Below, piece after piece: positions 16,970 to 25,713 of a DNA stretch of 27,361 nt. Made by a program: the position numbers and the translations under genes. Under the pieces are notes generated by a model. That model ran no database searches, was not told the DNA's origin, and saw only the letters and a list, made by a program, of their open reading frames with translations. Positions within the stretch are counted from its first letter, which is position 1. Each line of letters opens with the position of its first letter. The stretch is from Halieaceae bacterium (lineage in GTDB: Bacteria; Pseudomonadota; Gammaproteobacteria; Pseudomonadales; Halieaceae), in contig DPGN01000062.1 in the NCBI GenBank assembly GCA_003523185.1, positions 29,705-57,065 on the forward strand, read 5' to 3'.

Positions 16970-17194
16970 CTAGAGCCTGTTGAGCTCGAGCATTTTCCCC
17001 TCGTCGGTGTACTGAATGACGAACTGGCCCTGAACGCCTGACGGCGTGAAAAATGGTTGAAGCATCGACCAGGGCAAATTGATTTTCTTGCCATCGTTAG
17101 CGGTGACTTGCACGCGATTTTTCGCACCGGTGTAGAAAACGCGCGCCTCATCGTACTCAAGGTCAATTGAAAATATAGACTGCCTGATGGCCAT
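16970..17194 (-). CDS. DUF2835 family protein
   Basis: This 74-aa product matches the small gammaproteobacterial DUF2835 family: a short N-terminal strand, then YDEARVFYTGAKNRVQV, GKKINLPWSMLQPFFTPSGV and a QGQFVIQYTD end with LNRL. It is probably a compact beta-rich soluble protein of unknown role. The start ATG at 17194 has GGAAG about 12 nt upstream. It lies alone on the minus strand, tail to tail with the phosphotransferase gene. Confidence 0.8.
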   Translation of the reverse strand: MAIRQSIFSIDLEYDEARVFYTGAKNRVQVTANDGKKINLPWSMLQPFFTPSGVQGQFVIQYTDEGKMLELNRL

Positions 17195-17370
17195 TCATCA
17201 GTCCCATGCTTCCAGGGGGCTTAAGCGTTACACAAAATCCATTGTTTTCATAAGTCTGTCGGTTGCGTGTCACCGCCGCTCCTAGTCAGTTTCGGATCAA
17301 ACGTTGGGTTTTGATTGGCGGCACTGCCGTAACGCAGTACCGTGTATGTAGACCGAGATCAGGAGACAAC

Positions 17371-17658
17371 ATGGACTTTTCAGATGTGGTGATAGACCAG
17401 ATTAAAAATCCATTGGATGCATTGTGTGCTGATCTGATGAAAGCCGGTGAGCTAGATCAATACCTATTCTTCAATGGGGTATCTGAGATGATTGGCGATG
17501 CCTCTGATGAGGGCGCGGTCATGATGGGCTGTATCGAACTCGGTCGTTGCGCCTTCCTTGGCTTTACGTTCACACCCGATGTCGAGCTTCAGGTCACACG
17601 TATTCTTGATCACGCGATTGATTTGTCATCGATCATGAGTGCAGATTCGATGCAATGA
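17371..17658 (+). CDS. conserved-looking small protein of unknown function
   Basis: This is a 95-aa acidic soluble protein that I do not recognise. No signal peptide or membrane segment is visible. The first half is helical and charged, with ADLMKAGELDQYLFFNGVSE; the middle has MMGCIELGRCAFLGFTF, and the end is acidic and Ser/Met-rich. ATG 17371 was chosen because CAGGAGACAAC precedes it; the frame extends upstream to 17263 with a basic, less natural leader. It stands alone between DUF2835 and the S9 peptidase, with a hairpin after its stop. Confidence 0.7.
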   Translation: MDFSDVVIDQIKNPLDALCADLMKAGELDQYLFFNGVSEMIGDASDEGAVMMGCIELGRCAFLGFTFTPDVELQVTRILDHAIDLSSIMSADSMQ

Positions 17659-17678
17659 GTGGGCCAACGCCCAAGTGA

Positions 17679-17698
17679 AGAGGGGTGTGTGCCCCTCT
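17679..17698. terminator. hairpin between convergent genes
   Basis: AGAGGGG and CCCCTCT form a perfect 7-bp stem around TGTGTG, 20 nt after the stop of the 95-aa gene and 19 nt beyond the end of the convergent peptidase gene. No T-run follows on either strand. It may slow or end transcription from both sides, but it is not a textbook intrinsic terminator. Confidence 0.45.
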
Positions 17699-17717
17699 AT
17701 GTGGTCTGGCCCTATCG

Positions 17718-19715
17718 CTACCAATTAGTGCTTTCGATGTGCTGATCCAAAAAGCCCAGGACGGCATCATACATCCGCGCTCGCGCTCCCGCATCGTACA
17801 GCCCATGACCTTCCTTCTCGAAATAGAGGGTTTCGAGGACCGGGTGGTTCACGTCTTTAAGCGCTTTCTCCATTCGATAGGCATGTTCAATAGGTGCTCG
17901 CGGATCCTCTTCGCCGTGTATCAGGAAGACAGGTGTATCTTTGAGCTTCGCCGCATGGAATACGGGGCTAAAGTCGTAGAGCTCAGACTCGTTTTCGCCA
18001 ATTGCACGCTTCAAGTAATTGAGGCCGCTGCGACGTCCGGGAATATCGCCCTCTTCGTAAAGCAGAGGTAGGTCATATACCCCTACAAAGCCAATGGCAC
18101 AGGAATACAGCCCGGGGGCTACAAGAGGTGCTTGAAGCGCAGAGTAGCCACCAAAACTTGCGCCGTAGATACACACACGCTTTGGGTCAAACCCTTTCTC
18201 ACCAATAGCCCATCGTGTGGCCTCGATAATGTCTCGTTGAATATCCGAGCCCCACTTACGCAGCCCTTTTTCTTGAAAGCTCGAGCCATAGCCTGACGAG
18301 CCTCTGTAGTTGACCTGCAATACAGCAAACCCATTAGCTGCGAGAATTTGATTTTCGTAATTAAATCCCCAGTAGTCTCTTACACCGATAGGTCCGCCGT
18401 GAGGAATAACGACCAGCCCTTTTGTTTTTGTTCCTTCTGGTGGTTGCGTCACGTATCCGAAAATTTCGATCTCATCGCTACTTGTGAATGAGACGGGCTC
18501 TGTTTTGGCGAGCGTTTTCTGGTCTATTCCCCGCTTCGCTGACGCCAGATAGGCAAATGTGTTCTTTTTTCTGTCGAATAGATAGAAGTCACCAGGATTG
18601 GTGTCTGACCGTACTAGAACGGTTAGCATGCCGCCGTCTTTCGTGGCGCTTGTAACACGTATACTGTTTCCCGGGAGCGCTTTGGTAATAGAGATGTAGG
18701 CATCGGCGTAGTCCCCGTCTTGATCTAAATAAACGTATTCTGGGATTCCAGACTGATATTCCAGACCTACTAGTTTTCTGGACACAGGGGATATGAGGAA
18801 GGCGGTTGGGTCATGCTCTTCGTTGTTGTAGAGCGGGGTTGACTCTCCCGAATCAAGGTCAATGACGCTTGCTGTTGCAGTGTCAGAGTCGATCGAGTCC
18901 ATTAGATATAGGTACTGGTCATCAACGATACTAAGGGGCATTACATCGCTGGAGAGTCCATCCATCGCCGCCAGCTGCTCCCAGTCTGAGTCTTTGCTTC
19001 GTCGAGTGTGAAGCGTCGTCATAAGGTTGGCATCACTGCCGATACTGACAAGCCGATCTCCATCTATTGACGCCACAAATGACGAATTAGCTACCGGTGA
19101 CGTTGCAACCAGTTTGCTTTTGCCAGTGTAGATATTCACTTTGTATAGTCGTGATACCGTATCTCTGGCTGTGAAAGCTCGACCAGCCATAAGGATGTGC
19201 CGCTTGTCGTCTTTCAACAGGCTTACCAGAGAGCCGCTCTGCCTCACCGCCGCTGCATCATTGGTCTTAATTTTGGAACTGGTTCCGCGAGAGGATCGGT
19301 AGCCGAAAATGTTCTCACGTTTTTTACCGTTGATATTTACCGCATACCACTCGCCTGCCGATGAGGCGGCGGCGTACCACGAAAAGAAGTAATCTAAGCG
19401 CAATACTAAGCGTTCGTTATTAGCCCAATAGACGTCCCCCACTTGCTTGGTACTGCCAAATTTTAAGACGTTAACGGGCTCTCGCGTGTCGGTTTTGATA
19501 ATGCTTACAACGTTCCGACCCTCGACCGGAGCAAGTAGCGCCATATGTTTGCCATCCGGAGAGATTTTGACGTCTCTGAGAACAGGGTCCCCTGCTAAGA
19601 CATCAACTGTATTGGCTTGCGCATAACCACAACACAGTACGATCATTGCGATGAACGTAAAGATGGACCGTGCAAATTGGGTGTGTGTCGGTGTGGAATT
19701 ACTAAGAGCAATCAT
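17718..19715 (-). CDS. secreted S9 family peptidase (prolyl oligopeptidase/DPP-type)
   Basis: S9 serine peptidases cleave short peptides, often after Pro or Ala. With the start at 19715 the product is 665 aa. This ATG has AAGAGGAT just before it; an ATG 30 nt upstream (19745) would add ten residues and has a poorer site. A signal-type segment ends near YAQA. A beta-propeller-like region (about 40-420) follows, then an alpha/beta-hydrolase domain. The domain has VVIPHGGP, the nucleophile elbow GASFGGYS (Ser520), HGEEDPRAP (Asp604) and EKEGHGLYD (His637), in the right order for the triad. It is likely periplasmic and handles imported peptides. It is divergent from the methyltransferase gene. 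Numbering is from 19715. Confidence 0.92.
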   Translation of the reverse strand: MIALSNSTPTHTQFARSIFTFIAMIVLCCGYAQANTVDVLAGDPVLRDVKISPDGKHMALLAPVEGRNVVSIIKTDTREPVNVLKFGSTKQVGDVYWANNERLVLRLDYFFSWYAAASSAGEWYAVNINGKKRENIFGYRSSRGTSSKIKTNDAAAVRQSGSLVSLLKDDKRHILMAGRAFTARDTVSRLYKVNIYTGKSKLVATSPVANSSFVASIDGDRLVSIGSDANLMTTLHTRRSKDSDWEQLAAMDGLSSDVMPLSIVDDQYLYLMDSIDSDTATASVIDLDSGESTPLYNNEEHDPTAFLISPVSRKLVGLEYQSGIPEYVYLDQDGDYADAYISITKALPGNSIRVTSATKDGGMLTVLVRSDTNPGDFYLFDRKKNTFAYLASAKRGIDQKTLAKTEPVSFTSSDEIEIFGYVTQPPEGTKTKGLVVIPHGGPIGVRDYWGFNYENQILAANGFAVLQVNYRGSSGYGSSFQEKGLRKWGSDIQRDIIEATRWAIGEKGFDPKRVCIYGASFGGYSALQAPLVAPGLYSCAIGFVGVYDLPLLYEEGDIPGRRSGLNYLKRAIGENESELYDFSPVFHAAKLKDTPVFLIHGEEDPRAPIEHAYRMEKALKDVNHPVLETLYFEKEGHGLYDAGARARMYDAVLGFLDQHIESTNW

Positions 19716-19756
19716 GGCTATCCTCTTGTCCATTCTCGTTTTCATCCTAAAACTAG

Positions 19757-19785
19757 CACATATTTACGAAGATTCATTATGACAA
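19757..19785 (-). promoter_or_regulatory. candidate promoter for the S9 peptidase gene
   Basis: On the minus strand TTGTCA (19785-19780) is followed after 17 nt by TATGTG (19762-19757). Transcription would start near the upstream ATG at 19745, which favours translation from 19715. The -10 match is only partial. Confidence 0.3.
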
Positions 19786-19868
19786 TAAGGCGACATGGGC
19801 GGCTGGCGTGTTGTGACACCGTCAGAAGCTGTCCGCTATTTTGACCTGCGGGCAAGAGGGAACGGAGA

Positions 19869-20771
19869 GTGATCGAATTAAATTCAGAGTGGAATGACTA
19901 TTGGCGCACGGCTCGCGGCGAGCGTCGCGAAGTCGACCCCACGGGTACAGATGCCATAGCGCCCTTTTTTCTTGCCGAAGGCCCGGCACCGGGGGGTGCG
20001 GAGTCTGTATTAGATCTCGGATGTGGGGCAGGTGCTCTCTCTGACAGATTGATCAAATCGAATTATCGGCAGTCCCAGTTCTTGGGAGTCGACCTGAGTC
20101 GTGATGCCGCTTACATGACGGCGAGTAAAACCAAGGGACTAGCAATTCAGGGGGACCTCGCAAAGTTGCCTCTTGCTGCCAACACCATCGACTGGGTGGT
20201 GAGTCAGTTTGCACTTGAGTATGCGTCCTTCAATGCCTGGGCTGAGGCTGGGCGAGTGGTTAAACCGGGCGGCCGACTGACTGTGGTTGCACATGCTAAT
20301 GGTAGCTTTATTTATACGGAGCACGAAAAAGCGCTAGTCGACTTCAGAACTCTCGACCAAATCATTCAGGCGAGTGTGAAGCGAGGCCCTAAAGGTGAGC
20401 CAGTAGCGGTCGAGAGCGAGCAGGTTTTAGGGCAGGCAATTAAGCAATTGCGCGCTATGGTTGGTGATCAGTCGGGCGGTTTGGCAAGATCCATGTCCGA
20501 CGCCTTACTTGGTGTGCTCACGCAGTGGAGTGATGGTAAGGACCTCCCATCCAGCAATGAGCTGGGATCTTTGCTTCGATGGCTCACCGATTATAAATTT
20601 TACAAGGGGCGTGTTGAATCCATGCTACGTGCCGCCATGACTCCTTCAGACTTTATGGGTGTCCAACAGAGTCTCGTGAACGCAGGGTTTACCGTTCGGA
20701 CCGCTGGTTTTCTAACGGCTCCGGGTGGCGTCAGGCTTGGCTTTAAGCTCTCGGCTGTGAAGAGCGCTTAG
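19869..20771 (+). CDS. SAM-dependent class I methyltransferase
   Basis: The 300-aa product has a Rossmann-type methyltransferase core. Motif I is VLDLGCGAGALSDRL (about 47-61), then FLGVDLSRDAAYM and GDLAKLPLAANTIDWVVSQFALEY (motifs II-IV), followed by GRVVKPGGRLTVVAH. The C-terminal ~150 residues are helical, with a final KFYKGRVESMLRAAMTPSDF region and GFLTAPGGVRLGFKL. The methylated substrate is unknown; the fold covers small molecules, lipids and RNA. The start is GTG with AGAGGG eight nt before it. Its TAG stop directly abuts the TAA of the convergent TPR-sulfotransferase with no bases between, so no terminator can fit in a gap there. Confidence 0.88.
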   Translation: MIELNSEWNDYWRTARGERREVDPTGTDAIAPFFLAEGPAPGGAESVLDLGCGAGALSDRLIKSNYRQSQFLGVDLSRDAAYMTASKTKGLAIQGDLAKLPLAANTIDWVVSQFALEYASFNAWAEAGRVVKPGGRLTVVAHANGSFIYTEHEKALVDFRTLDQIIQASVKRGPKGEPVAVESEQVLGQAIKQLRAMVGDQSGGLARSMSDALLGVLTQWSDGKDLPSSNELGSLLRWLTDYKFYKGRVESMLRAAMTPSDFMGVQQSLVNAGFTVRTAGFLTAPGGVRLGFKLSAVKSA

Positions 20772-22358
20772 TTATAAATCGAGCTTGTTTTTTAGCTTCT
20801 CCTTATGCTCTTTCCAGGCTGTGTTGGCGGAATCATAAATGCTCCGCTGGACTTGTTGTGAACTCGCCGTCATTGACCGCGTAAAGTGGATATGGTGCTC
20901 ATAGACATTGGGGTGGTCCGCAATGTTAAGTGACTCGAGCAGCGCAGCAATCGCGCGTTGTGGGTCCGATACCAGTGCCTCATAACTCGCCTCAATAATG
21001 CGTTCTGTAAACTGCTTTCGCCATGAATCCATCATATCGCGATGTGTAGTTAAGTAGATGTTGAGATCGGTTAGACGATTGCTACTGAAGTACGCCTGAG
21101 AGAACAGTTGTTTGAACATGGAATAGGCGGTCGCCATCGCGTCTCGCTCGGTAAAAATGAAGCGAGCATCTGGAAACGCTTTCAAAAGGATTGGAAAGAA
21201 AGCGGTGTTCAGAGGTTGCTTCTCGACGGTGTAACGAGCGTCCAGGCTCAAATGTTGGATGTTCGATAAATAATTTTGGCGGATAGCCTGCGGGTGCGAT
21301 AACAGAACTTCTGACAGCACGTCACCGGTCAGGCGATCGCTTGGTGCGTTTCGGCCCGTTGCCTTAAGGATGCTTCTCGCAATTAAATTTGTCTCGCCAA
21401 CTGATCCCACCTCGGGGTGAGCGGCCAAAATCTGCTCAACCAACGTGGTGCCCGACCTCGGGAGGCCCAAAATGAAGATCATGCCAGTATCGTCTTCCGT
21501 TACGGGTGCGTCGGGAATCATCGACCAGTCGGTTGCCGCCGAAACCGCCATTGCATCATTTAACAACTTCACTTCGTCCATCGGTGCAGCAGGAGCGGTT
21601 TCAAAAAGACGCTTCCCAGCTTCTTCGCGCAGCAACCAGGCTTTCTCACTGTCTCCGATGGCCTCGGCAAATCGCGCTTCCGCATGGAGCCGCATCGCGC
21701 TGGCCATAGCTGGTTGACCTGAAGTACTCGCCTTTGCCTCTGCCACGAGGCGCTCGAGTTTGGTTGGGTCTATCGAGCTTAGTTGATACAACGCTCTTGC
21801 AGGAGGATCGTTTGAGTCTGTCAGCAAATCTTCCAGCAAAACGACAGCCTCAGATGAGCGCCCCACGAACGAAAGGCAACTCGCCAGATTCATTGCGAAC
21901 TCACGGATCTCAGGTTGCAGTTTTCTCGCTTGTTCAAAATACGGTAGTGCTCTATCTGGAAGTCCAAGTGTTACAAGGCACTCGCCAGCCATGTTCAAAT
22001 AAACCGGACTCTTACTGAAGTCACCCTCGCAGTTGCTTATTAGGTTGTAAGCCTGCTCGAAGTCAAAGTGATGACATTTAAGCCTCGCGAGTTCGATTGC
22101 GCTGTCGTGGCGCTTTACGTTGAGATTCAACGAGGCATCAAATGCAGTCATCGCATCGGCCAGCCTGTTTTCGTATTTTGCTATAAGCCCCGAGAAAAAG
22201 TAGGCCTCATCGGCAAGATGGCTTGCATTTCGCTGATCGAGCTCGTCGAGCAACTCTTTCATCGAACCAAGCTCGCCATAACGCCAGGCGGTTCTGAAAA
22301 TTTTACAAAGCTCTTCGGGCCTAAATTTCGTGAGGTCCACTTTGGTTTGTTTTCGCAT
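20772..22358 (-). CDS. TPR-repeat sulfotransferase
   Basis: The 528-aa product has two parts. Residues about 15-260 are helical TPR-like repeats (for example ALPYFEQARKLQPEI and GLIAKYENRLADAMTAFDASL). From about 290 there is a PAPS-type sulfotransferase domain. LGLPRSGTTLVEQIL places the 5'-phosphosulfate-binding loop at about 297-305, and ARFIFTERDAMATAYSMFKQ carries the 3'-phosphate-binding region. Such enzymes move sulfate from PAPS to a hydroxyl or amine acceptor; the TPR part may bind the acceptor or a protein partner. The substrate is unknown. It is divergent from the TonB-dependent receptor across a 376-nt gap. AGAG is a weak ribosome binding site. Confidence 0.9.
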   Translation of the reverse strand: MRKQTKVDLTKFRPEELCKIFRTAWRYGELGSMKELLDELDQRNASHLADEAYFFSGLIAKYENRLADAMTAFDASLNLNVKRHDSAIELARLKCHHFDFEQAYNLISNCEGDFSKSPVYLNMAGECLVTLGLPDRALPYFEQARKLQPEIREFAMNLASCLSFVGRSSEAVVLLEDLLTDSNDPPARALYQLSSIDPTKLERLVAEAKASTSGQPAMASAMRLHAEARFAEAIGDSEKAWLLREEAGKRLFETAPAAPMDEVKLLNDAMAVSAATDWSMIPDAPVTEDDTGMIFILGLPRSGTTLVEQILAAHPEVGSVGETNLIARSILKATGRNAPSDRLTGDVLSEVLLSHPQAIRQNYLSNIQHLSLDARYTVEKQPLNTAFFPILLKAFPDARFIFTERDAMATAYSMFKQLFSQAYFSSNRLTDLNIYLTTHRDMMDSWRKQFTERIIEASYEALVSDPQRAIAALLESLNIADHPNVYEHHIHFTRSMTASSQQVQRSIYDSANTAWKEHKEKLKNKLDL

Positions 22359-22379
22359 TCTTACTACTCTTCATTCACG

Positions 22380-22396
22380 AGCGACAGTATGTCGCT
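22380..22396. promoter_or_regulatory. 17-bp dyad, AGCGACA-GTA-TGTCGCT
   Basis: This is a perfect 7-bp inverted repeat with a 3-nt spacer, 22 nt upstream of the sulfotransferase start codon. As RNA it forms a tight hairpin in the leader; as DNA it has the shape of an operator half-site pair. Confidence 0.5.
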
Positions 22397-22423
22397 ATGC
22401 GATGGGGATCGAAAGTCTGATGA

Positions 22424-22453
22424 TTGTGTTAAGCGTAACAGTGGATAACACAA
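22424..22453. promoter_or_regulatory. nested TGTTA/TAACA inverted and direct repeats
   Basis: TTGTGTTA (22424-22431) pairs perfectly with TAACACAA (22446-22453). Inside lies another TAACA (22436-22440). So TAACA occurs twice exactly 10 bp apart, one helical turn, facing an inverted TGTTA. This is consistent with cooperative operator half-sites or with two mutually exclusive RNA stems. Confidence 0.5.
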
Positions 22454-22734
22454 GTAATAAAATCCGTGTTTTCAACTGTGATTCTTGGGAGCGACAAACT
22501 CAAAGGCGCCCCATCCTGTCAATTCTTTGGCGCTATTGTGAAAAATTACCCATTTGAGCGCGTCTGGGTCGCCATTTTTCTTGCGTTGCGGAAAAGATAG
22601 AGCTAACTTTCACATACCTAGCTTTGGTTGGGAGTTCGTGTGTGCAGGCGGTAACGCGCACTCAAAAAACATTGCAACAGTGCCGAACGCTACAAAACCA
22701 AACGGCACAGCATAATGAGACCTCAGGAGTCACT

Positions 22735-25662
22735 ATGTTAAATTTTAAAGAGAAGAAGCTATCGGTTTCAGTGGGGGCGGCACTTAGCCTTTCATTGACA
22801 GGCTTCGCGGCGCTGCCAATGGCTGCGTTTGCGCAGGATGACGGGGAGCAGATCGAAGAGATCGTGGTCACTGGTTCGCTTATTAAGCAGGCTGACTATG
22901 ATAACGCTAACCCAGTAACTGTTTTGTCACGCGACGAAATGGCACTAACGGGTATCACCGATGTGGGTGATTTGATCCAGCGATTGCCTTCAATGTCTGG
23001 CTCACCCATTGGCACCACGACCAACAACGGTGGTGACGGTTCGGTGCGCGTTGACCTCCGTGGTCTAGGTGCAGGTCGTACGCTGAACTTGGTCAACGGT
23101 AAGCGAATGGTAGATGGCGGTGACTTCCAGACCATCCCAGCGGCTATGATCGAGCGAATTGAAATCCTTAAAGATGGCGCGGCAGCGGCCTACGGTGCCG
23201 ATGCTGTTGCGGGTGTAATTAACATCATCACTCGTACAGACTTCGAAGGCGTTGAATTCGAGGCGTTGACCGCTGACGGTTTCAATATGGACAATGGCGA
23301 TCAGCGTTCAATGTCTGTGCTTATTGGTAAGGCATTCGACGAGGGCCACATTGCTTTTGGTGCTGAGTACGTTGATCAGAACCCGGCTTATCAGTCTGAC
23401 GCGCCATGGGCATTCTTTCAGGTCCCTACGGTAATTTACCCCGGTGGTTGTGAGCTTGCAGGAGATCCTGCAAACGACTGTTACTTCTTTGGCAGCTCAC
23501 GTATTCCTGAAGGCCGCTTGGCATATGGTACTATTGACCCGTCGCAGCCACCGAGAGGCCAGCCTAACTATGGCACCTACATGAACGAAGGCGCTGGGCT
23601 TGTGGATTACGATGGACGTTTTTATAACTACAATCCAGTGAACTACATTCAAACGCCCTACGAGAAGACAAACGTCTTCGGTTCAATGCGGATGAACGTA
23701 ACGGATGATATCGAGTTCAAGGCTAACTTCCGCTTGAACGACCGAATATCGGCTCAAGAGCTGGCGCCACTGCCCTTCAACAGCCCCACCGACCCTTCAT
23801 ACCAGGGAACGTGGAACCCAGAGACAATATCGGGAGTCGATTTAGATGGCGACGGTACGATAGGCACACGCACAGACGATGATGGTAATGTCACTCCATC
23901 CGTGAGCTCCTACGCTGGTATCAGCCCCGACAACTATTACCTGGTTCAAGCCATTAATTCTGTTAACTTGGGCGGTGCACCAAATTGGCAACTCAACGCA
24001 GATGGTGCCCTAGTTAATACTGGCGGTTTGGCTGGTGTGCCGGTAAGTGATGCTCGTCGCCGTATGGTTGAAACCACACGTCGTTTTGAACAAAAGATCA
24101 GTCAGCTGCAGTTCGATATGACGTTGACCGGCAGTCTGAACGACATGTCTTGGGAGCTCTACTACAACAATGGACGTCGCACAGGTAAGTACGATGACTT
24201 TGGTCAGTTTATTGGTACAAACCTTTCCAATGCAATGGGGCCTTCGGCTGACCTAGACGGTGATGGTAATCCTGAGTGTTACACCGACGGAACATACTCT
24301 ACCGTCATTGACGGATGCGTTCCATTTAACTTCTTCGGCGGTCCATACTCAGTGACTCAAGAGATGATCGACTACGTATCGGTTCAGATGATTGATACGA
24401 CTCGTTACGATCTAGATCAGCTGGGTGGCTCAATTGCCGGCACAGCTATGCAGTTGCCCGGTGGTGAGCTCGCTTGGGCGGCTGGTTTTGAGTACCGCGA
24501 AGAGTCGTACACGCTGTCGCTTGACTCGGCGAAGCAGAGCAACAACGTCACGGGTAACAAAGGCCTGTCTACTGACGGTAGCTACCGTGTAAGCAGTTTC
24601 TTTGTTGAGGCAATTGCGCCGTTGGCAGAAAACATCGAAGCATCATTTGGTGCGCGTTACGATGATTTCTCTACCTATGGTTCAGACACTACTTCCAAGG
24701 TCGGTTTGCGTTGGGACATCACTGATGACCTCGCTATCCGTGGAACTTGGGGTGAAGTGTTCCGAGCTCCTACCGTGGTAGATCTGTTCGGTGGAGAGTC
24801 TGACTCGTTCCCGACGGCTCAGGACCCTTGCGCTTCAGCCACGCCTGCAGCCGGTTGTGCACAACAGTCAGTTCAGCTTGACTCACAGCTCCTAACAAAG
24901 GTGGGCGGTAACCCCGACCTTAAGGCAGAAACTGGTGAAACAGCTACGTTCGGTATCGTGTACCGTCCGACGTTTGGCGATCTTGAGATGTCCTTCACTA
25001 CCGACTACTGGCAGGTTGAACTCGAAGATGCAATCACCCGTCTTGGCGCTCAGTACGTGTTGAACGATTGCTATGTCCGCGGTGTTCAAGGCTCTTGTAA
25101 CTTTGTTAAGCGTCGCGACAACTACAATATCGACTACGTCATCAACTCTAAGTACAACGCAGCGAAGTACGAGCTTAGCGGTGTTGATTTCCAGGTTGAA
25201 GGTAGCATGTCAACTGGCTACGGTGATTTCCGCGGTACCGTCTTGTGGTCACGTAACCTTAACTACGACCTCCAAAGCTTTGACGGCGATGGATTCAGCG
25301 ATTTGGTGGGGCTCTACACTGGCTCATCGTTCGCGGAAGACAAAGCCAACATCACATTGGGTTGGAGCCAAGATCGTTTGGGTGTGACTTACCTTGGCGA
25401 ATACATCGGTGGCATGGAAGCCGATACAACATACTCGTTCTTGACTGGATACGTTCAGGACTTGGATGCGGAGATGTATCATGACTTAATCGTGGATTAC
25501 CGTATGGGTGAAGATCGAAACGGTCTGATCTCTGTTGGTATCACGAACTTCACAGATGAGGAACCTCCCTACATCGATGCTGGCTTTAACGCCAATACTG
25601 ATCCATCAACATTCCGATTGTTTGGACGTAGCTACTTCGTACGTTTGAAGTACTCGTTGTAA
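22735..25662 (+). CDS. TonB-dependent receptor
   Basis: TonB-dependent receptors import large or scarce substrates across the outer membrane using proton-motive energy from TonB-ExbBD. The 975-aa product has a signal peptide (cleavage likely after MAAFA, about 33), a TonB-box region EEIVVTGS, and a plug domain (about 55-165). LVNGKRMV, ERIEILKDGAAAAYGADAVAGVINIIT marks the plug end. A large barrel follows, to the final YFVRLKYSL strand. The ATG at 22735 follows CAGGAG; an upstream in-frame start at 22624 would add a non-signal leader. Loops carry DLDGDG motifs at D369 and D506 and several closely spaced Cys pairs. There is no substrate-defining motif; the class is common in marine gammaproteobacteria. 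It is divergent from the TPR-sulfotransferase. Confidence 0.95.
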   Translation: MLNFKEKKLSVSVGAALSLSLTGFAALPMAAFAQDDGEQIEEIVVTGSLIKQADYDNANPVTVLSRDEMALTGITDVGDLIQRLPSMSGSPIGTTTNNGGDGSVRVDLRGLGAGRTLNLVNGKRMVDGGDFQTIPAAMIERIEILKDGAAAAYGADAVAGVINIITRTDFEGVEFEALTADGFNMDNGDQRSMSVLIGKAFDEGHIAFGAEYVDQNPAYQSDAPWAFFQVPTVIYPGGCELAGDPANDCYFFGSSRIPEGRLAYGTIDPSQPPRGQPNYGTYMNEGAGLVDYDGRFYNYNPVNYIQTPYEKTNVFGSMRMNVTDDIEFKANFRLNDRISAQELAPLPFNSPTDPSYQGTWNPETISGVDLDGDGTIGTRTDDDGNVTPSVSSYAGISPDNYYLVQAINSVNLGGAPNWQLNADGALVNTGGLAGVPVSDARRRMVETTRRFEQKISQLQFDMTLTGSLNDMSWELYYNNGRRTGKYDDFGQFIGTNLSNAMGPSADLDGDGNPECYTDGTYSTVIDGCVPFNFFGGPYSVTQEMIDYVSVQMIDTTRYDLDQLGGSIAGTAMQLPGGELAWAAGFEYREESYTLSLDSAKQSNNVTGNKGLSTDGSYRVSSFFVEAIAPLAENIEASFGARYDDFSTYGSDTTSKVGLRWDITDDLAIRGTWGEVFRAPTVVDLFGGESDSFPTAQDPCASATPAAGCAQQSVQLDSQLLTKVGGNPDLKAETGETATFGIVYRPTFGDLEMSFTTDYWQVELEDAITRLGAQYVLNDCYVRGVQGSCNFVKRRDNYNIDYVINSKYNAAKYELSGVDFQVEGSMSTGYGDFRGTVLWSRNLNYDLQSFDGDGFSDLVGLYTGSSFAEDKANITLGWSQDRLGVTYLGEYIGGMEADTTYSFLTGYVQDLDAEMYHDLIVDYRMGEDRNGLISVGITNFTDEEPPYIDAGFNANTDPSTFRLFGRSYFVRLKYSL

Positions 25663-25684
25663 TAATCGGTAAAGTAGCTGTATC

Positions 25685-25713
25685 AAAAAGGGGCCCACGG
25701 GCCCCTTTTTTTT
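25685..25713 (+). terminator. strong intrinsic terminator after the receptor
   Basis: AAAAAGGGGCC pairs with GGCCCCTTTTT around a CACG loop, followed by T-rich sequence (eight Ts in all, 25706-25713). It starts 22 nt after the receptor stop. The A-run on the 5' side gives it a possible use in both directions. Confidence 0.92.

Larger units (their letters stand above)
22359..22734. promoter_or_regulatory. divergent intergenic region, sulfotransferase/receptor
   Basis: These 376 nt hold no supportable gene. They contain two clear dyads, listed separately, and a weak + strand promoter candidate, TTGCGT (22581-22586), a 17-nt spacer and TAACTT (22604-22609). The long leader after it (about 120 nt) is unusual and could hold regulation. 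The site CAGGAG serves the receptor start at 22735. Confidence 0.35.

Noticed and set aside
22068..22448. A 126-codon plus-strand frame inside the sulfotransferase gene
   Set aside because: It is antisense to a clear TPR-sulfotransferase coding region and has no recognisable product.
17718..25662. A lasso-peptide uptake and cleavage cluster (S9 peptidase plus TonB receptor)
   Set aside because: No precursor, protease (B) or cyclase (C) gene is in the window, and the peptidase and receptor are separated by two genes on different strands.
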